Shown here in pieces: positions 41,512 through 50,355 of a stretch of 64,000 nucleotides of DNA (the first letter of the stretch is position 1; the number at the start of each line of letters is the position of its first letter). This DNA is from Labilibaculum antarcticum (GTDB lineage: Bacteria > Bacteroidota > Bacteroidia > Bacteroidales > Marinifilaceae): assembly GCF_002356295.1 (NCBI RefSeq), contig NZ_AP018042.1:3256361-3320360 (forward strand), given 5' to 3'. The translations under genes were made by a program, and so were the position numbers. Under the pieces are notes generated by a model. The model made no database searches, was not told where the DNA came from, and worked only from the letters and a program-made list of their open reading frames with translations.

Positions 41512-42852
41512 ATGAAGATTGTAATTGCTGGCGCAGGGGCAGTAGGAATACACTTAGCAAAAATGCTAAGTAATGAGGATCATGATATTATCTTATTGGA
41601 TAATGATGAAGATAAATTAAAGGAGATTGATTCCCATTTGGATTTATTAACCATTGTAGGGTCAAGTTCTTCTCTTAAGGATCTTAAAGAAGCTCGTGTT
41701 AAAAAGGCAGATCTTTTTATTGCTGTAACTCAATCAGAGGAGACAAATATAACGTCATGCATTCTTGCTAAAAAGTTGGGTGCGATCAGAACAATTGCTC
41801 GTATTGACAATCAAGAATATTTGATTCCTGAGAATAAAGAATATCTTAAAAGTTTGGGAATTGATGAGCTGATTTATCCGGAAAGATTGGCATCGAAAGA
41901 GGTTATTAGTTACTTATCCCGATCCGGGACTCGCCAGTTGTATGAATTCTCTGGGGGGAAACTTCTCTTGTACGGAATAAAAATTAGCAGTAAGTCAATT
42001 TTGATGGATAAAACCATGGCTGAAATAGATGAAATGACTGGGGATTTGGATTTTAGAGCCGTTGCCATAAAACGTGGTGATATGACAATCATTCCAAGAG
42101 GTCACAATCGATTTTCCCGCGGTGATTTAGTTTTTATTGTAAGCAAGCCCGATGCAATGGAAAGGGTAATGCGCCTTGCCGGAAAAGAGAAATACGAGAT
42201 CAAAAATGCAATGATTCTTGGAGGAAGCCGAATTGGTCAGAAAACAGCACTGGAACTGGGGCATAAACTGAATCTGAAATTGATTGAACTTGATAAGGAT
42301 AAGAGTTTAAAACTTGCTGATCTGCTCCAAGACACATTGGTTATTAATGGTGACGGTAGGGATAAAGAATTACTTAAAGAAGAAGGAATTCACAAAATGG
42401 ATGCTTTTGTGGCTGTTACAGGAAATTCGGAAACGAATATTCTAGCTTGTTTACTGGCCAAAAAAATGGGCGTGAAGAGAACCATTGCTGAGGTAGAAAA
42501 TATCGATTATATCGATTTAGCTGATAATATTGGTGTTGGTACCATGATTAATAAAAAATTGCTGGCTGCCAGTTATATTTATCGCTTCACTAGGGATGCT
42601 GATGTTCAGCATAGTAGATGGCTGACTGTTTCGGAGGCTGAGGTTATTGAATTGGTGGCTAAACCCGATTCTAAAATTACCAAGGGCATGCTAATGGATA
42701 TGAATTTCCCGGAGGATGCTAATATCGGTGGAATTATAAGAGAAAATAAAGGTTTTATTGCAGCAGGTGATACTCAAATTCAGGCTAACGATAAGGTTGT
42801 TGTGTTTACTCTTCCATCTGCAATTAAAAAAGTTGAGAAATTCTTCAAATAA
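41512..42852 (+). CDS. trkA: Trk potassium transport regulatory subunit TrkA
   Basis: The 446-residue peripheral membrane protein has two RCK modules. The first Rossmann fold starts IVIAGAGAVGIHLAKMLSNE and the second starts AMILGGSRIGQKTALELGH at about 232. Each is followed by a TrkA-C domain. It binds NAD(H) or nucleotides and gates the TrkH channel. Two trkH genes follow on the same strand, the first 112 bp away behind a terminator-like hairpin. Confidence 0.95.
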   Translation: MKIVIAGAGAVGIHLAKMLSNEDHDIILLDNDEDKLKEIDSHLDLLTIVGSSSSLKDLKEARVKKADLFIAVTQSEETNITSCILAKKLGAIRTIARIDNQEYLIPENKEYLKSLGIDELIYPERLASKEVISYLSRSGTRQLYEFSGGKLLLYGIKISSKSILMDKTMAEIDEMTGDLDFRAVAIKRGDMTIIPRGHNRFSRGDLVFIVSKPDAMERVMRLAGKEKYEIKNAMILGGSRIGQKTALELGHKLNLKLIELDKDKSLKLADLLQDTLVINGDGRDKELLKEEGIHKMDAFVAVTGNSETNILACLLAKKMGVKRTIAEVENIDYIDLADNIGVGTMINKKLLAASYIYRFTRDADVQHSRWLTVSEAEVIELVAKPDSKITKGMLMDMNFPEDANIGGIIRENKGFIAAGDTQIQANDKVVVFTLPSAIKKVEKFFK

Positions 42853-42863
42853 TAGTCCTCAGA

Positions 42864-42893
42864 GCCGAATTTATTGAATTCGGTTTCTTTCTT
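42864..42893 (+). terminator. Terminator or attenuator between trkA and trkH
   Basis: GCCGAATT, loop TATTG, AATTCGGT and TTCTTTCTT follow 12 bp after the trkA stop. The T-tail is interrupted, so partial read-through into trkH is plausible. Confidence 0.6.
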
Positions 42894-42964
42894 ACCCTTT
42901 TTACAGAACGAATTTTAATAATGTTTTTCTCTTTTTTGGAAATCGTAAAATAAGCTGGTTCGAA

Positions 42965-44413
42965 ATGTTCAACTGGAAATTTGTTTTTTATGTGATGTCG
43001 GTTCTAATGATCGTGGAAAGTTTCTTTCTGATTATTAGTTCCGTAGTAGCCTTACTTTATGGCGAAGGTGATTTTATATGTTTTGTACAGTCTGCAGGAA
43101 TTTCTCTTTTTTTTGGAGGAATAATATATCTTTTTACGCAAAATTGCAGTAGGGATATTGGCAAAAGAGAGGCGTTCCTAGTCGTAAGTTTGGTCTGGGT
43201 TGTTTTTTCTATTTTTGGAGCATTACCCTTTCTATTGGGAGGATACATTCCAAATTTCACAGATGCTTTTTTCGAATCCATTTCGGGTTTTACCACTACA
43301 GGAGCTTCAATTGTGAATGATATTGAGGCCTTACCCCACGGTATTTTATTCTGGAGATCATTAACTCATTTATTGGGTGGAATGGGGATCTTGGTTTTAA
43401 CTGTTGCCATTTTACCTGTTTTTGGAATTGGAGGAATGGCTATGTTTAATGCCGAAGCAGCAGGGATTACGATGGGTAAATTACACCCACGTATTAAAGA
43501 AACAGCGCAACGTTTATGGGGGATTTATATGCTCTTGGTTGCAATTGAAACGATCTTTTTGGTTTTTGGAGAAATGGATTGGTTCGATGCCATTTGTCAT
43601 TCATTTGGAACTTTAGCTTCGGGAGGGTTTTCTACGAAAAATACGAGTATTGTTAATTACTCACCCTACACACAATATGTCTTGATTGTCTTTATGTTTT
43701 TTGCTGGAGTCAATTTTACACTTCACTATTTCGCGATAAAGGGACGGTTTAGAAAGATATGGCAGAATCAGGAATTTAAAGTATACACGGGTTTAATCGT
43801 ATTGGTTACAAGTATTATTACTTTGACTTTGGTTTATCTGGATCATGGGACTTTTGAAAAATCTTTTCGTGACGCCTTGTTTCAAGTTACTTCGATAATT
43901 ACGAGTACGGGTTTTGTGAGTGCCGATTATTCGCTATGGCATCCATATTTAGTGTTCTTAATTTTTGGATTGATGTTTACTGGAGCTTGTGTTGGTTCTA
44001 CATCGGGAGGAGTTAAAATTTTACGTCATTTACTACTTTTCAAAAATAGTATACTCGAATTCAAGCGAATGATCCATCCTTCGGCCGTATTGCCTGTTCG
44101 CTACAATAAAGAGATGGTGGGACAAGATGTTATATCTAAAATACTGGCTTTTGTGATTTTGTATTTTATGGTTTTTTTTATTGGTTGTTTTGCTATGACA
44201 TTAATTGGGTTGGATTTAATTTCGGCGATGGGTGCTGTTGCAACAACAATGGGAGGAATAGGTCCTGGATTGGGAGTTGTAGGTCCAATGAATAATTTCG
44301 CATCTGTTCCTGAGGTTGGAAAGTGGATTCTTTCATTTCTAATGATATTGGGTAGATTAGAGTTATTCACCTTTTTAATTATTTTTGTTCCGTCTTTTTG
44401 GAAGAATCAATAA
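42965..44413 (+). CDS. trkH: Trk potassium channel subunit TrkH, first copy
   Basis: The 482-residue membrane protein is of the Trk/Ktr/HKT family, with four pore-loop repeats. The selectivity-filter regions are SGFTTTGASI (first), GTLASGGFSTKN (second), ITSTGFVSADY (third) and ATTMGGIGPGLG (fourth), each carrying the key Gly. It imports K+ under control of TrkA. It is followed after 60 bp by a second, clearly paralogous trkH of identical length. Confidence 0.95.
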   Translation: MFNWKFVFYVMSVLMIVESFFLIISSVVALLYGEGDFICFVQSAGISLFFGGIIYLFTQNCSRDIGKREAFLVVSLVWVVFSIFGALPFLLGGYIPNFTDAFFESISGFTTTGASIVNDIEALPHGILFWRSLTHLLGGMGILVLTVAILPVFGIGGMAMFNAEAAGITMGKLHPRIKETAQRLWGIYMLLVAIETIFLVFGEMDWFDAICHSFGTLASGGFSTKNTSIVNYSPYTQYVLIVFMFFAGVNFTLHYFAIKGRFRKIWQNQEFKVYTGLIVLVTSIITLTLVYLDHGTFEKSFRDALFQVTSIITSTGFVSADYSLWHPYLVFLIFGLMFTGACVGSTSGGVKILRHLLLFKNSILEFKRMIHPSAVLPVRYNKEMVGQDVISKILAFVILYFMVFFIGCFAMTLIGLDLISAMGAVATTMGGIGPGLGVVGPMNNFASVPEVGKWILSFLMILGRLELFTFLIIFVPSFWKNQ

Positions 44414-44442
44414 ACTTTATTTTTTTTAAAACCTTAGAATTT

Positions 44443-44450
44443 TATCTTTG
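44443..44450 (+). promoter_or_regulatory. Promoter -7 element of second trkH
   Basis: TATCTTTG is a perfect TAnnTTTG, 23 bp before the GTG start. It implies that the second copy can be expressed separately from the first. Confidence 0.4.
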
Positions 44451-44473
44451 GTTTAAATCTTAAGCTTACAAAA

Positions 44474-45922
44474 GTGATAAAGCACAAAATAATTCTCAAT
44501 ATTCTTGGTAAACTCCTAGTTGGAGAAAGTTTCTTTTTATTTCTATCACTGCTGGTTTCTCTATTTTATCAGGAATCAGATTCTATGGCTTTTGTGAAGT
44601 CCATGCTAATTACTTTTTCTGTTGGTGGAGTTTGTTACATGCTTTCAAGAGGTGTAGGAAAAGATTTAGGAAAGCGGGAAGGCTATATCATTGTAAGTCT
44701 TGTTTGGATTATTTTTTCAATATTCGGTTGTCTTCCATATCTTTTCAGCGGAGCTATTCCCTCGGTTACAGATGCTTTTTTTGAAACGATGTCTGGTTTC
44801 ACAACCACAGGTTCTTCGATACTTAATAATATTGAAGAATTGCCACATGGAATTCTTTTTTGGAGATCAATTACTCAATGGATGGGAGGAATGGGGATCA
44901 TAGTTATGTTTCTTGCTATTCTTCCAACTTTAGGCATAGGAGGACGAGAGCTTTTTCTAGCAGAGGTTCCAGGTTTTGCACCCGATAAATTAGCTCCAAG
45001 AATTAAAGAAACTGCTCGTAATTTATGGGGATTATACATTCTGTTTACTTTCGCTGAAACGATTTTGCTTTTTGTGGGAGGTATGAATTTTTTTGATGCA
45101 ATTAATCATTCGTTAACAACCATGGCTACCGGAGGATATTCGACTAAGCAAGCAAGTGCAGGATTCTTTACATCACCTTATTTACAGTATGTAATCATCT
45201 TTTTCATGTTTGTGGCCGGAACCAACTTTACCCTTGCTTATGCAATGGTGACAGGAAAAGCTTCAAAAGTATTTAAGGATGAAGAATTTCGTTTTTACAC
45301 CTTGGTCGTTTTGTTATTTACTGGTATTATTACTGTTGTTTTGGTTGTTGGAGAAGATTTTGGCCTTGAACGAGCTTTTCGAGATGGCTTGTTTACTGTT
45401 GTCTCAATTATTACTACAACAGGCTACGCAACTGCGGATTATCTTCTTTGGACACCATTTTTAGGTATGTTGGTGTTTGTTCTGTTTTTTGTTGGAGGTT
45501 CTGCTGGATCAACCGGAGGAGGAGTAAAAGTTGTTCGGATATTGTTGCTATTCAAAAATAGTTTCTACGAACTTAAACGTTTGGTACATCCAAATGCAGT
45601 AATTCCAATTCGTTACAACGGACATGTTGTTGATCAAAAAACAGTCACCAATATATTGGCATTTTTTGTTTTTTATATCATTATTTTCATGATGTCCTCA
45701 GTTCTGATGTCTCTTTGGACCCCCGATATTTATTCTGCATTTAGTGCAGTCGCAACAACACTCGGTAACATTGGACCTGGATTTGGAGAAATAGGCCCAA
45801 TGGATAATTTCTTTCATTTACCAGCTTTGGCAAAATGGTTCTTATCATTCCTAATGTTACTTGGGCGCTTAGAACTGTTTACAGTGTTAGTATTATTCTC
45901 ACCTGCATTTTGGAAGCATTAA
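44474..45922 (+). CDS. trkH: Trk potassium channel subunit TrkH, second copy
   Basis: This 482-residue paralogue of the preceding gene starts at GTG. The filter segments are SGFTTTGSSI, TTMATGGYSTKQ, IITTTGYATADY and ATTLGNIGPGFG. The second and fourth differ from copy one (ATGGYS for ASGGFS, LGNIG for MGGIG), which could change conductance or ion selectivity. The tandem arrangement downstream of one trkA suggests that a single regulator serves two channels. Alternatively, a different TrkA encoded elsewhere may serve one of them. Confidence 0.93.
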   Translation: MIKHKIILNILGKLLVGESFFLFLSLLVSLFYQESDSMAFVKSMLITFSVGGVCYMLSRGVGKDLGKREGYIIVSLVWIIFSIFGCLPYLFSGAIPSVTDAFFETMSGFTTTGSSILNNIEELPHGILFWRSITQWMGGMGIIVMFLAILPTLGIGGRELFLAEVPGFAPDKLAPRIKETARNLWGLYILFTFAETILLFVGGMNFFDAINHSLTTMATGGYSTKQASAGFFTSPYLQYVIIFFMFVAGTNFTLAYAMVTGKASKVFKDEEFRFYTLVVLLFTGIITVVLVVGEDFGLERAFRDGLFTVVSIITTTGYATADYLLWTPFLGMLVFVLFFVGGSAGSTGGGVKVVRILLLFKNSFYELKRLVHPNAVIPIRYNGHVVDQKTVTNILAFFVFYIIIFMMSSVLMSLWTPDIYSAFSAVATTLGNIGPGFGEIGPMDNFFHLPALAKWFLSFLMLLGRLELFTVLVLFSPAFWKH

Positions 45923-46148
45923 GCATCTGGGCAGTTTGGACTATTTGCTGTTTCGGAATTCTATAATCTTCAATAATTATGTTGGCTTTTAGATATTTTA
46001 GCTAAGTAGGTGAAAGTAATGCTCGTGGTTAAAAATGATTAGTTCACGTAAGAATTTATTAGTTTTAACATGTTATTTGCAATTGTTTTGTTTAATTTTA
46101 ATTAATATTGCGGCTTGTTCGTTTTGAATAACATTATAATTAAAATTC

Positions 46149-46409
46149 ATGAAAAATATTACAGAGTACAATCATCTGATTGAGAAAGCGATGGCAAAAT
46201 ACAAGCAAGATACACGGAAAATTATTGAGGAATTTGAGAGTAAATTTAATAAAGGGAGTATTGTTGCAACCCATCATTTTAACAATGCAAGCCCGGAGTT
46301 AATAGGTTTGGTAAAATCAGAGCTTGAGGAATCGGGATTTAGACCCGAATTGATAGGTAATAAACCTGATGGTCATGTTGCTCTTCGTGTTAGTTTGCTC
46401 AGATCATAA
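46149..46409 (+). CDS. Small conserved hypothetical protein (intact copy)
   Basis: The 86-residue protein has an N-terminal amphipathic helix (LIEKAMAKYKQDTRKIIEEF). ATHHFNNASPELIGLVKSEL and GHVALRVSLLRS follow. I do not recognise the family. A decayed paralogue lies at 53008, with the same terminator and Sua5-like neighbour. The duplication shows this copy has been kept intact while the other was lost. Confidence 0.68.
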   Translation: MKNITEYNHLIEKAMAKYKQDTRKIIEEFESKFNKGSIVATHHFNNASPELIGLVKSELEESGFRPELIGNKPDGHVALRVSLLRS

Positions 46410-46441
46410 GAGATTGTAGTTTTCAAATAAACGCTAAAAAC

Positions 46442-46476
46442 AATGCCATCAATATTCAGTTGATGGCATTTCTTTT
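46442..46476. terminator. Terminator after the 46149 gene
   Basis: AATGCCATCAA, 7-nt loop, TTGATGGCATT and TCTTTT. The same hairpin with one mismatch occurs at 53290, part of a larger duplication. Confidence 0.88.
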
Positions 46477-46600
46477 AAGTTTGGTTTGTTCTTATAGTAC
46501 TCACCAATTTCAGATCGAATAAATTTAAATGAATCGGAGGTGCTATCTACAAATGTTGATACTTTATTATTGTCGCAGTATAACTAATGATCATTCAGGT
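46458..46600 (-). pseudogene. Remnant of the 3' end of a Sua5/YciO gene
   Basis: On the minus strand the frame reads YCDNNKVSTFVDSTSDSFKF, then IRSEIGEY. This aligns with the intact Sua5/YciO gene end at 53343 (GYGNNTASTIVDCSTDSFEI, IRPGIGEL). Further upstream a frameshift and stop codons appear. Only the last 40 or so codons are recognisable. Confidence 0.85.
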
Positions 46601-46619
46601 TTGTATTTTTTCAGATAAA

Positions 46620-46790
46620 TTATTTATTTTGAAGTGACTCAATTTCTTGCAATACTGCTTGTGCTTGCACATATTTAAGATCGCTTTCCGAACGATTTAC
46701 CTTCGACAAATCATGGCATTCTTTCAGTAATGATTCGTATTTTTTGTGCAGAATTTCTGCTTTTGTTTTCTTTTTGAATAATCCAAACAT
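46620..46790 (-). CDS. Lacal_2735-type small protein
   Basis: The 56-residue protein (MFGLFKKKTKAEILHKKYES ... SKVNRSESDLKYVQAQAVLQ ... ESLQNK) matches a short Bacteroidota family of unknown function known as Lacal_2735. It is charged and helical. It lies downstream of the lipid operon and an SDR relic, on the same strand. Confidence 0.78.
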   Translation of the reverse strand: MFGLFKKKTKAEILHKKYESLLKECHDLSKVNRSESDLKYVQAQAVLQEIESLQNK

Positions 46791-46801
46791 GAGTTTTTAT
46801 T

Positions 46802-46950
46802 TTATAGTTTAGTACTTGACATACCCCCATTAACATGAATAATTTGTCCACTTATCCAAGAGGCTTTATCTGATCAAAGAAATGCGCCCATTTCAGCAAT
46901 ATCTTTTGCTTTGCCAACTCCTTTCTCGTATCTGTTTGATATCTCCTAAT
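46802..46950 (-). pseudogene. C-terminal relic of an SDR-family oxidoreductase
   Basis: The minus strand reads RYEKGVGKAKDIAEMGAFL, stop, SDKASWISGQIIHVNGGMSS. This is the unmistakable C-terminal end of a classical short-chain dehydrogenase (DIAxMVxFLxSDxASWITGQxxxVDGG) with an in-frame TGA. The rest of the gene is missing. SDR genes are regular members of CFA/DUF1365/FAD-oxidase clusters, so this operon has probably lost its own. Confidence 0.88.
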
Positions 46951-46966
46951 TTAGTAGTTTCCCATT

Positions 46967-48205
46967 TTAATAATTTAGATTATTTGGTCGTGAATACAGC
47001 AACTGCATTACATTGATATTCCGCATGTCAAAGGCTGCTTCGCAATAAGAAAGATAGTAATTCCATCTTCTGATAAATAAGTTGTTAAAGCCAAGTGCGT
47101 TGACTTCTTTTTCTTTTTGATTGAAGGTGTCACGCCACATTCGCAAGGTTTTCGCGTAATGTTTACCCATGTCTTCCAAGTGGATAGGTGTTAAATCTGA
47201 ACTTTGATTCATTGCATTGTGCAAGGCAGACACCGATGGTAATAAAGAACCAGGGAAGATGTGTTTTTGAATCCAGTCAACCCCTGTTTTCATCTCTTTA
47301 AAGCGTGAATCGGGACAGGTAATTACTTGTATGGCTAACAAACCGTTTGTTGCGAGTAGGTTATTTACTTTTGAGAAGAATGGTTTGTAGAATTTGTGTC
47401 CAACCGCTTCCAGCATTTCTATCGAAACAATTTTATCAAACTTGCCATTCACTAGTCTGTAATCTTTAAATAGGATGCTGACCCGATCTTCCAATCCCGC
47501 ATTTTCAACCCGCTGTTTAGCATACACATATTGCTCTTTAGAAATGGTAATGGCTGTTACATGAACAGAGAAGTTCTTTGCCATAAAAATGGCCATTCCT
47601 CCCCAGCCACATCCTATTTCAAGTACACGATCACCACTGGTAAGTCTCATTTTCTCTGCCAGTTTTTGGTATTTCATTTGCTGAGCTTCGTACAGCGATG
47701 TTTCTTCATTTATGAAAAAAGCCGCCGAGTAAGTCATGCTTTTATCCAACCATAGCGAGTAAAAATCATTGCTTAAATCGTAGTGAGCAGCAATGTTTTT
47801 TTCCGATCCGGCAAGTGTGTTCTTCCGAAAATTGTGCGCCATTTTATTCAGCCATTTAAAAAGATTAAAGGCTGCTGTTTTAATTTTACTTCCTGATAAA
47901 CTTGGCGCATTATCGATGTTCGCAAGAATCCAGGAAATCAATTTTGTGATGTCGGATGTTTCCCACAAGCCTTTCTCGTAAGCTTCTCCAAATCCTATAT
48001 CTCCATAAAAGAAAAGCTGCTTGTAAAATTCGGGTGAAAGAATTCTAATGTCGGCTTTGATTTTTGAATTCTCCGAACCAAAGCGGTATATACTTTGATT
48101 TGGAAGGCACACTTCAATTGATTCTCTGTCCATTTTTTGAAGGAAATTTAGAAATATTTTTTCCTGAAATCCGGCGTTTTGTTGTATTGTCAGCGTGTTT
48201 TCCAT
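46967..48205 (-). CDS. Cyclopropane-fatty-acyl-phospholipid synthase family methyltransferase (1)
   Basis: The 412-residue protein has an N-terminal lipid-binding region (FGEAYEKGLWETSDITKLIS) and the CFA signature HYDLSNDFYSLWLDKSMTYS at about 142. The SAM site is VLEIGCGWGGMAIFMAKNF, with IVSIEMLEAVGHKFYKPFF and the late RMWRDTFNQ helix. It should methylate or cyclopropanate unsaturated acyl chains of membrane lipids using SAM. It overlaps the DUF1365 gene by 16 bp, so the two are translationally coupled. The length and motifs are complete. Confidence 0.92.
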   Translation of the reverse strand: MENTLTIQQNAGFQEKIFLNFLQKMDRESIEVCLPNQSIYRFGSENSKIKADIRILSPEFYKQLFFYGDIGFGEAYEKGLWETSDITKLISWILANIDNAPSLSGSKIKTAAFNLFKWLNKMAHNFRKNTLAGSEKNIAAHYDLSNDFYSLWLDKSMTYSAAFFINEETSLYEAQQMKYQKLAEKMRLTSGDRVLEIGCGWGGMAIFMAKNFSVHVTAITISKEQYVYAKQRVENAGLEDRVSILFKDYRLVNGKFDKIVSIEMLEAVGHKFYKPFFSKVNNLLATNGLLAIQVITCPDSRFKEMKTGVDWIQKHIFPGSLLPSVSALHNAMNQSSDLTPIHLEDMGKHYAKTLRMWRDTFNQKEKEVNALGFNNLFIRRWNYYLSYCEAAFDMRNINVMQLLYSRPNNLNY

Positions 48206-49047
48206 GTTGAGAGATTTTTATCCGTGAGCTTGTTCTTTTCTTCGTATTTTTTTAATCGATCTTGTTGTAAATCCAAATGTTCATTTTTTCTGAAATAGGG
48301 AATCCCTTTAAGGTAGAGTTTCAAGGCCTGATAGTGAATCAGGAAGATAACCTGCAAGGTGATGACAGGAAAACGAAGCATAAAACGGATTACATTTCGA
48401 TTGTTAAGTACTAACTGTTTGCCTCGAAGCGAAGCTGTGAAAATTCGTTTGCCATCTTTGTAGTCATCGATTTTGTTGAAAAATACCTTTCCAGGGATAC
48501 TGAGTTCAAAATCAAAATCGACATCGTGTTGGATAAAGGGGGATACGTAAAAGTGTTTTTTCTTTCGATCACTAAACTTTCCGTTGCAATAGTTGTCTTT
48601 ACCCAGATAGAACAATTTCATTTCCCCGTAGGTATTGTTCACTTCAGCAATACTTCCCAAAGGTTTATTTTCTTCATCAAAACAATAGTAAAAGGAAACC
48701 GGATTAAATTGATACCCTAAGGTGCATAAATTGGTTAGCAGGATTATTTTGGCAGGAGGCTGATGAATGCCTTGTTCCTGCAAAAATTGTTCTACCTGAA
48801 AACGAACACCTTTGAGTTCTCCTGATGTTGTCAGCTGCAAATGATCTCTATCGCGAAAATTGAAGTAATTAAATCGGTTGTGACTTACAAACCACAGTGT
48901 TTTGGAAATAACCGGTAGTTCATCCAGGTCGATACTGAACAGGAAGCTTTTGTATCGAAATGATCGATGAATCTTTTCTGTTCGGGAATGAAATACCTCG
49001 CATTCGTATAGGCTTGAATTGATGATATGTTCTTCTTTTGTTGTCAT
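48190..49047 (-). CDS. DUF1365 family protein
   Basis: The 285-residue protein starts LYECEVFHSRTEKIHRSFRY, the usual DUF1365 opening. Later come LTNLCTLGYQFNPVSFYYCF and FYVSPFIQHDVDFDF, the most conserved part. The biochemical function is not established. In many bacteria it sits between an FAD oxidoreductase and a CFA-synthase-like gene, exactly as here, and is assumed to act in modified fatty-acid formation. It overlaps the upstream gene by 4 bp. Confidence 0.9.
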   Translation of the reverse strand: MTTKEEHIINSSLYECEVFHSRTEKIHRSFRYKSFLFSIDLDELPVISKTLWFVSHNRFNYFNFRDRDHLQLTTSGELKGVRFQVEQFLQEQGIHQPPAKIILLTNLCTLGYQFNPVSFYYCFDEENKPLGSIAEVNNTYGEMKLFYLGKDNYCNGKFSDRKKKHFYVSPFIQHDVDFDFELSIPGKVFFNKIDDYKDGKRIFTASLRGKQLVLNNRNVIRFMLRFPVITLQVIFLIHYQALKLYLKGIPYFRKNEHLDLQQDRLKKYEEKNKLTDKNLSTWKTR

Positions 49048-50336
49048 CCTGCTTTTTGCTTTATCTTTTTTTTCTGTTCTGTTTTTAAGATTGTATTGGC
49101 TAGTTCTACAGCCGAACTATAGGCGTCTTCATGAAATCCATATCTGAAATAACTTCCGCAGAAATAGATCGGACCCTCTCGATTCAATTCAGGTAAGCGC
49201 TCTTGTGCTTTCATTGCTTCTACCGTAAAAATTGGATGATCGTATTGAATGCTTTTGTGAATCTTTTTAAGCTCCAATTCAATTGGGTTAATGGACACAA
49301 AATAGTTTTGTTTCTTGGATACATTCTGCAGGGAATTCATGTTGTAAACCGTGCTGGTTTTTATGCTTCCCGAACGATCATCCATTAGATAATTCCAGCT
49401 CGACCACACTTTTTTGTTGTGTGGCATTACCGAACAATCAGAATGTAAAACCGCTTTGTTTTGCTGATAGCAGAATTGCGATAAAAGTTTCTTTTGCAGT
49501 TTACTCGGATTGGAAAGCAAAGAAAGAGCTTCATCTGCATGAGCAGCAACAATTACCTTGTCGAACCAATGCTCTTTGCCTGCGCTAGTTGTAATTTTCA
49601 CCTGTTCTCCTACAGATAGAATTTCTTTTATGGCCGAATTTAAACGTATTTTATCCCGAAAGGGTGCAATAAGCAATTGTTTGTAGCTTTCACTTCCCCC
49701 GTCCACAGTATACCATGGAAAGTGGGAATCCACACCCAGCATACCATGGTTGCGAAAGAAATGCACAAGGCTTTTGACCGGAAATTTTAAACTCACATCA
49801 GGTGGTGTAGACCAAATTGCCGAACTCATCGGAACAAGGTATTTGTCGGTAAATTCTTTTCCCAGCTTCTTTTGCTGAATGTATTCTTGTACAGTCAAGT
49901 TTTCGAGATTGCCATTCAAAAGATCCTGTAAACTCTCTTTGTTGAATCGATTTATCTCCAATAACATTTTAATGAATCGTGCATTAAAGATATTTTTGCG
50001 TTGCGCGAAAAGGCCGGAAAAACCCGAACCGCAATATTCCAATTGACTGCTTTTGTGTTGCACACTAAAGCTCATGCTGGTTCGTTTAATGGGCACTTTA
50101 AGTTGATTGAACAGATTCAACAAGTTTGGATAGGTTTGTTTGTTGAAAACCATAAAGCCTGTGTCAATAGGAATTTGTTGGCCATCCTCTTCGACATAAA
50201 CTGTATTAGTGTGTCCTCCAACGTAATTGTTTTTTTCGAACAGTTCAATCTCGTAGCTGTGCTGAAGTAAATGTGCAGCACCCATTCCGGCAATTCCAGT
50301 TCCTACAATTGCAAGTCGTTGTTTTTTGAAGTCCAT
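49044..50336 (-). CDS. FAD-dependent amine-oxidase-like oxidoreductase
   Basis: The 430-residue flavoprotein has the dinucleotide-binding start LAIVGTGIAGMGAAHLLQHS, followed by ELFEKNNYVGGHTNTV and DTGFMVFNKQTYPNLLNLF. The C-terminal FAD segment reads PIYFCGSYFRYGFHEDAYSS. The group is annotated as flavin amine oxidase or cyclopropane-fatty-acid-associated oxidoreductase and forms a conserved block with DUF1365 and CFA-like methyltransferases. In alphaproteobacteria a similar block is induced by singlet oxygen. It presumably oxidises the methylated acyl chain or an intermediate. The substrate is not known here. Confidence 0.9.
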   Translation of the reverse strand: MDFKKQRLAIVGTGIAGMGAAHLLQHSYEIELFEKNNYVGGHTNTVYVEEDGQQIPIDTGFMVFNKQTYPNLLNLFNQLKVPIKRTSMSFSVQHKSSQLEYCGSGFSGLFAQRKNIFNARFIKMLLEINRFNKESLQDLLNGNLENLTVQEYIQQKKLGKEFTDKYLVPMSSAIWSTPPDVSLKFPVKSLVHFFRNHGMLGVDSHFPWYTVDGGSESYKQLLIAPFRDKIRLNSAIKEILSVGEQVKITTSAGKEHWFDKVIVAAHADEALSLLSNPSKLQKKLLSQFCYQQNKAVLHSDCSVMPHNKKVWSSWNYLMDDRSGSIKTSTVYNMNSLQNVSKKQNYFVSINPIELELKKIHKSIQYDHPIFTVEAMKAQERLPELNREGPIYFCGSYFRYGFHEDAYSSAVELANTILKTEQKKKIKQKAG

Positions 50337-50355
50337 AAAGTCGATCTTTTAAGTT

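Noticed and set aside
46860-46950. SDR remnant considered as a programmed stop or selenocysteine codon (TGA)
   Set aside because: The upstream part of the gene, including the cofactor and catalytic motifs, is absent, so it is a relic rather than a recoded gene.
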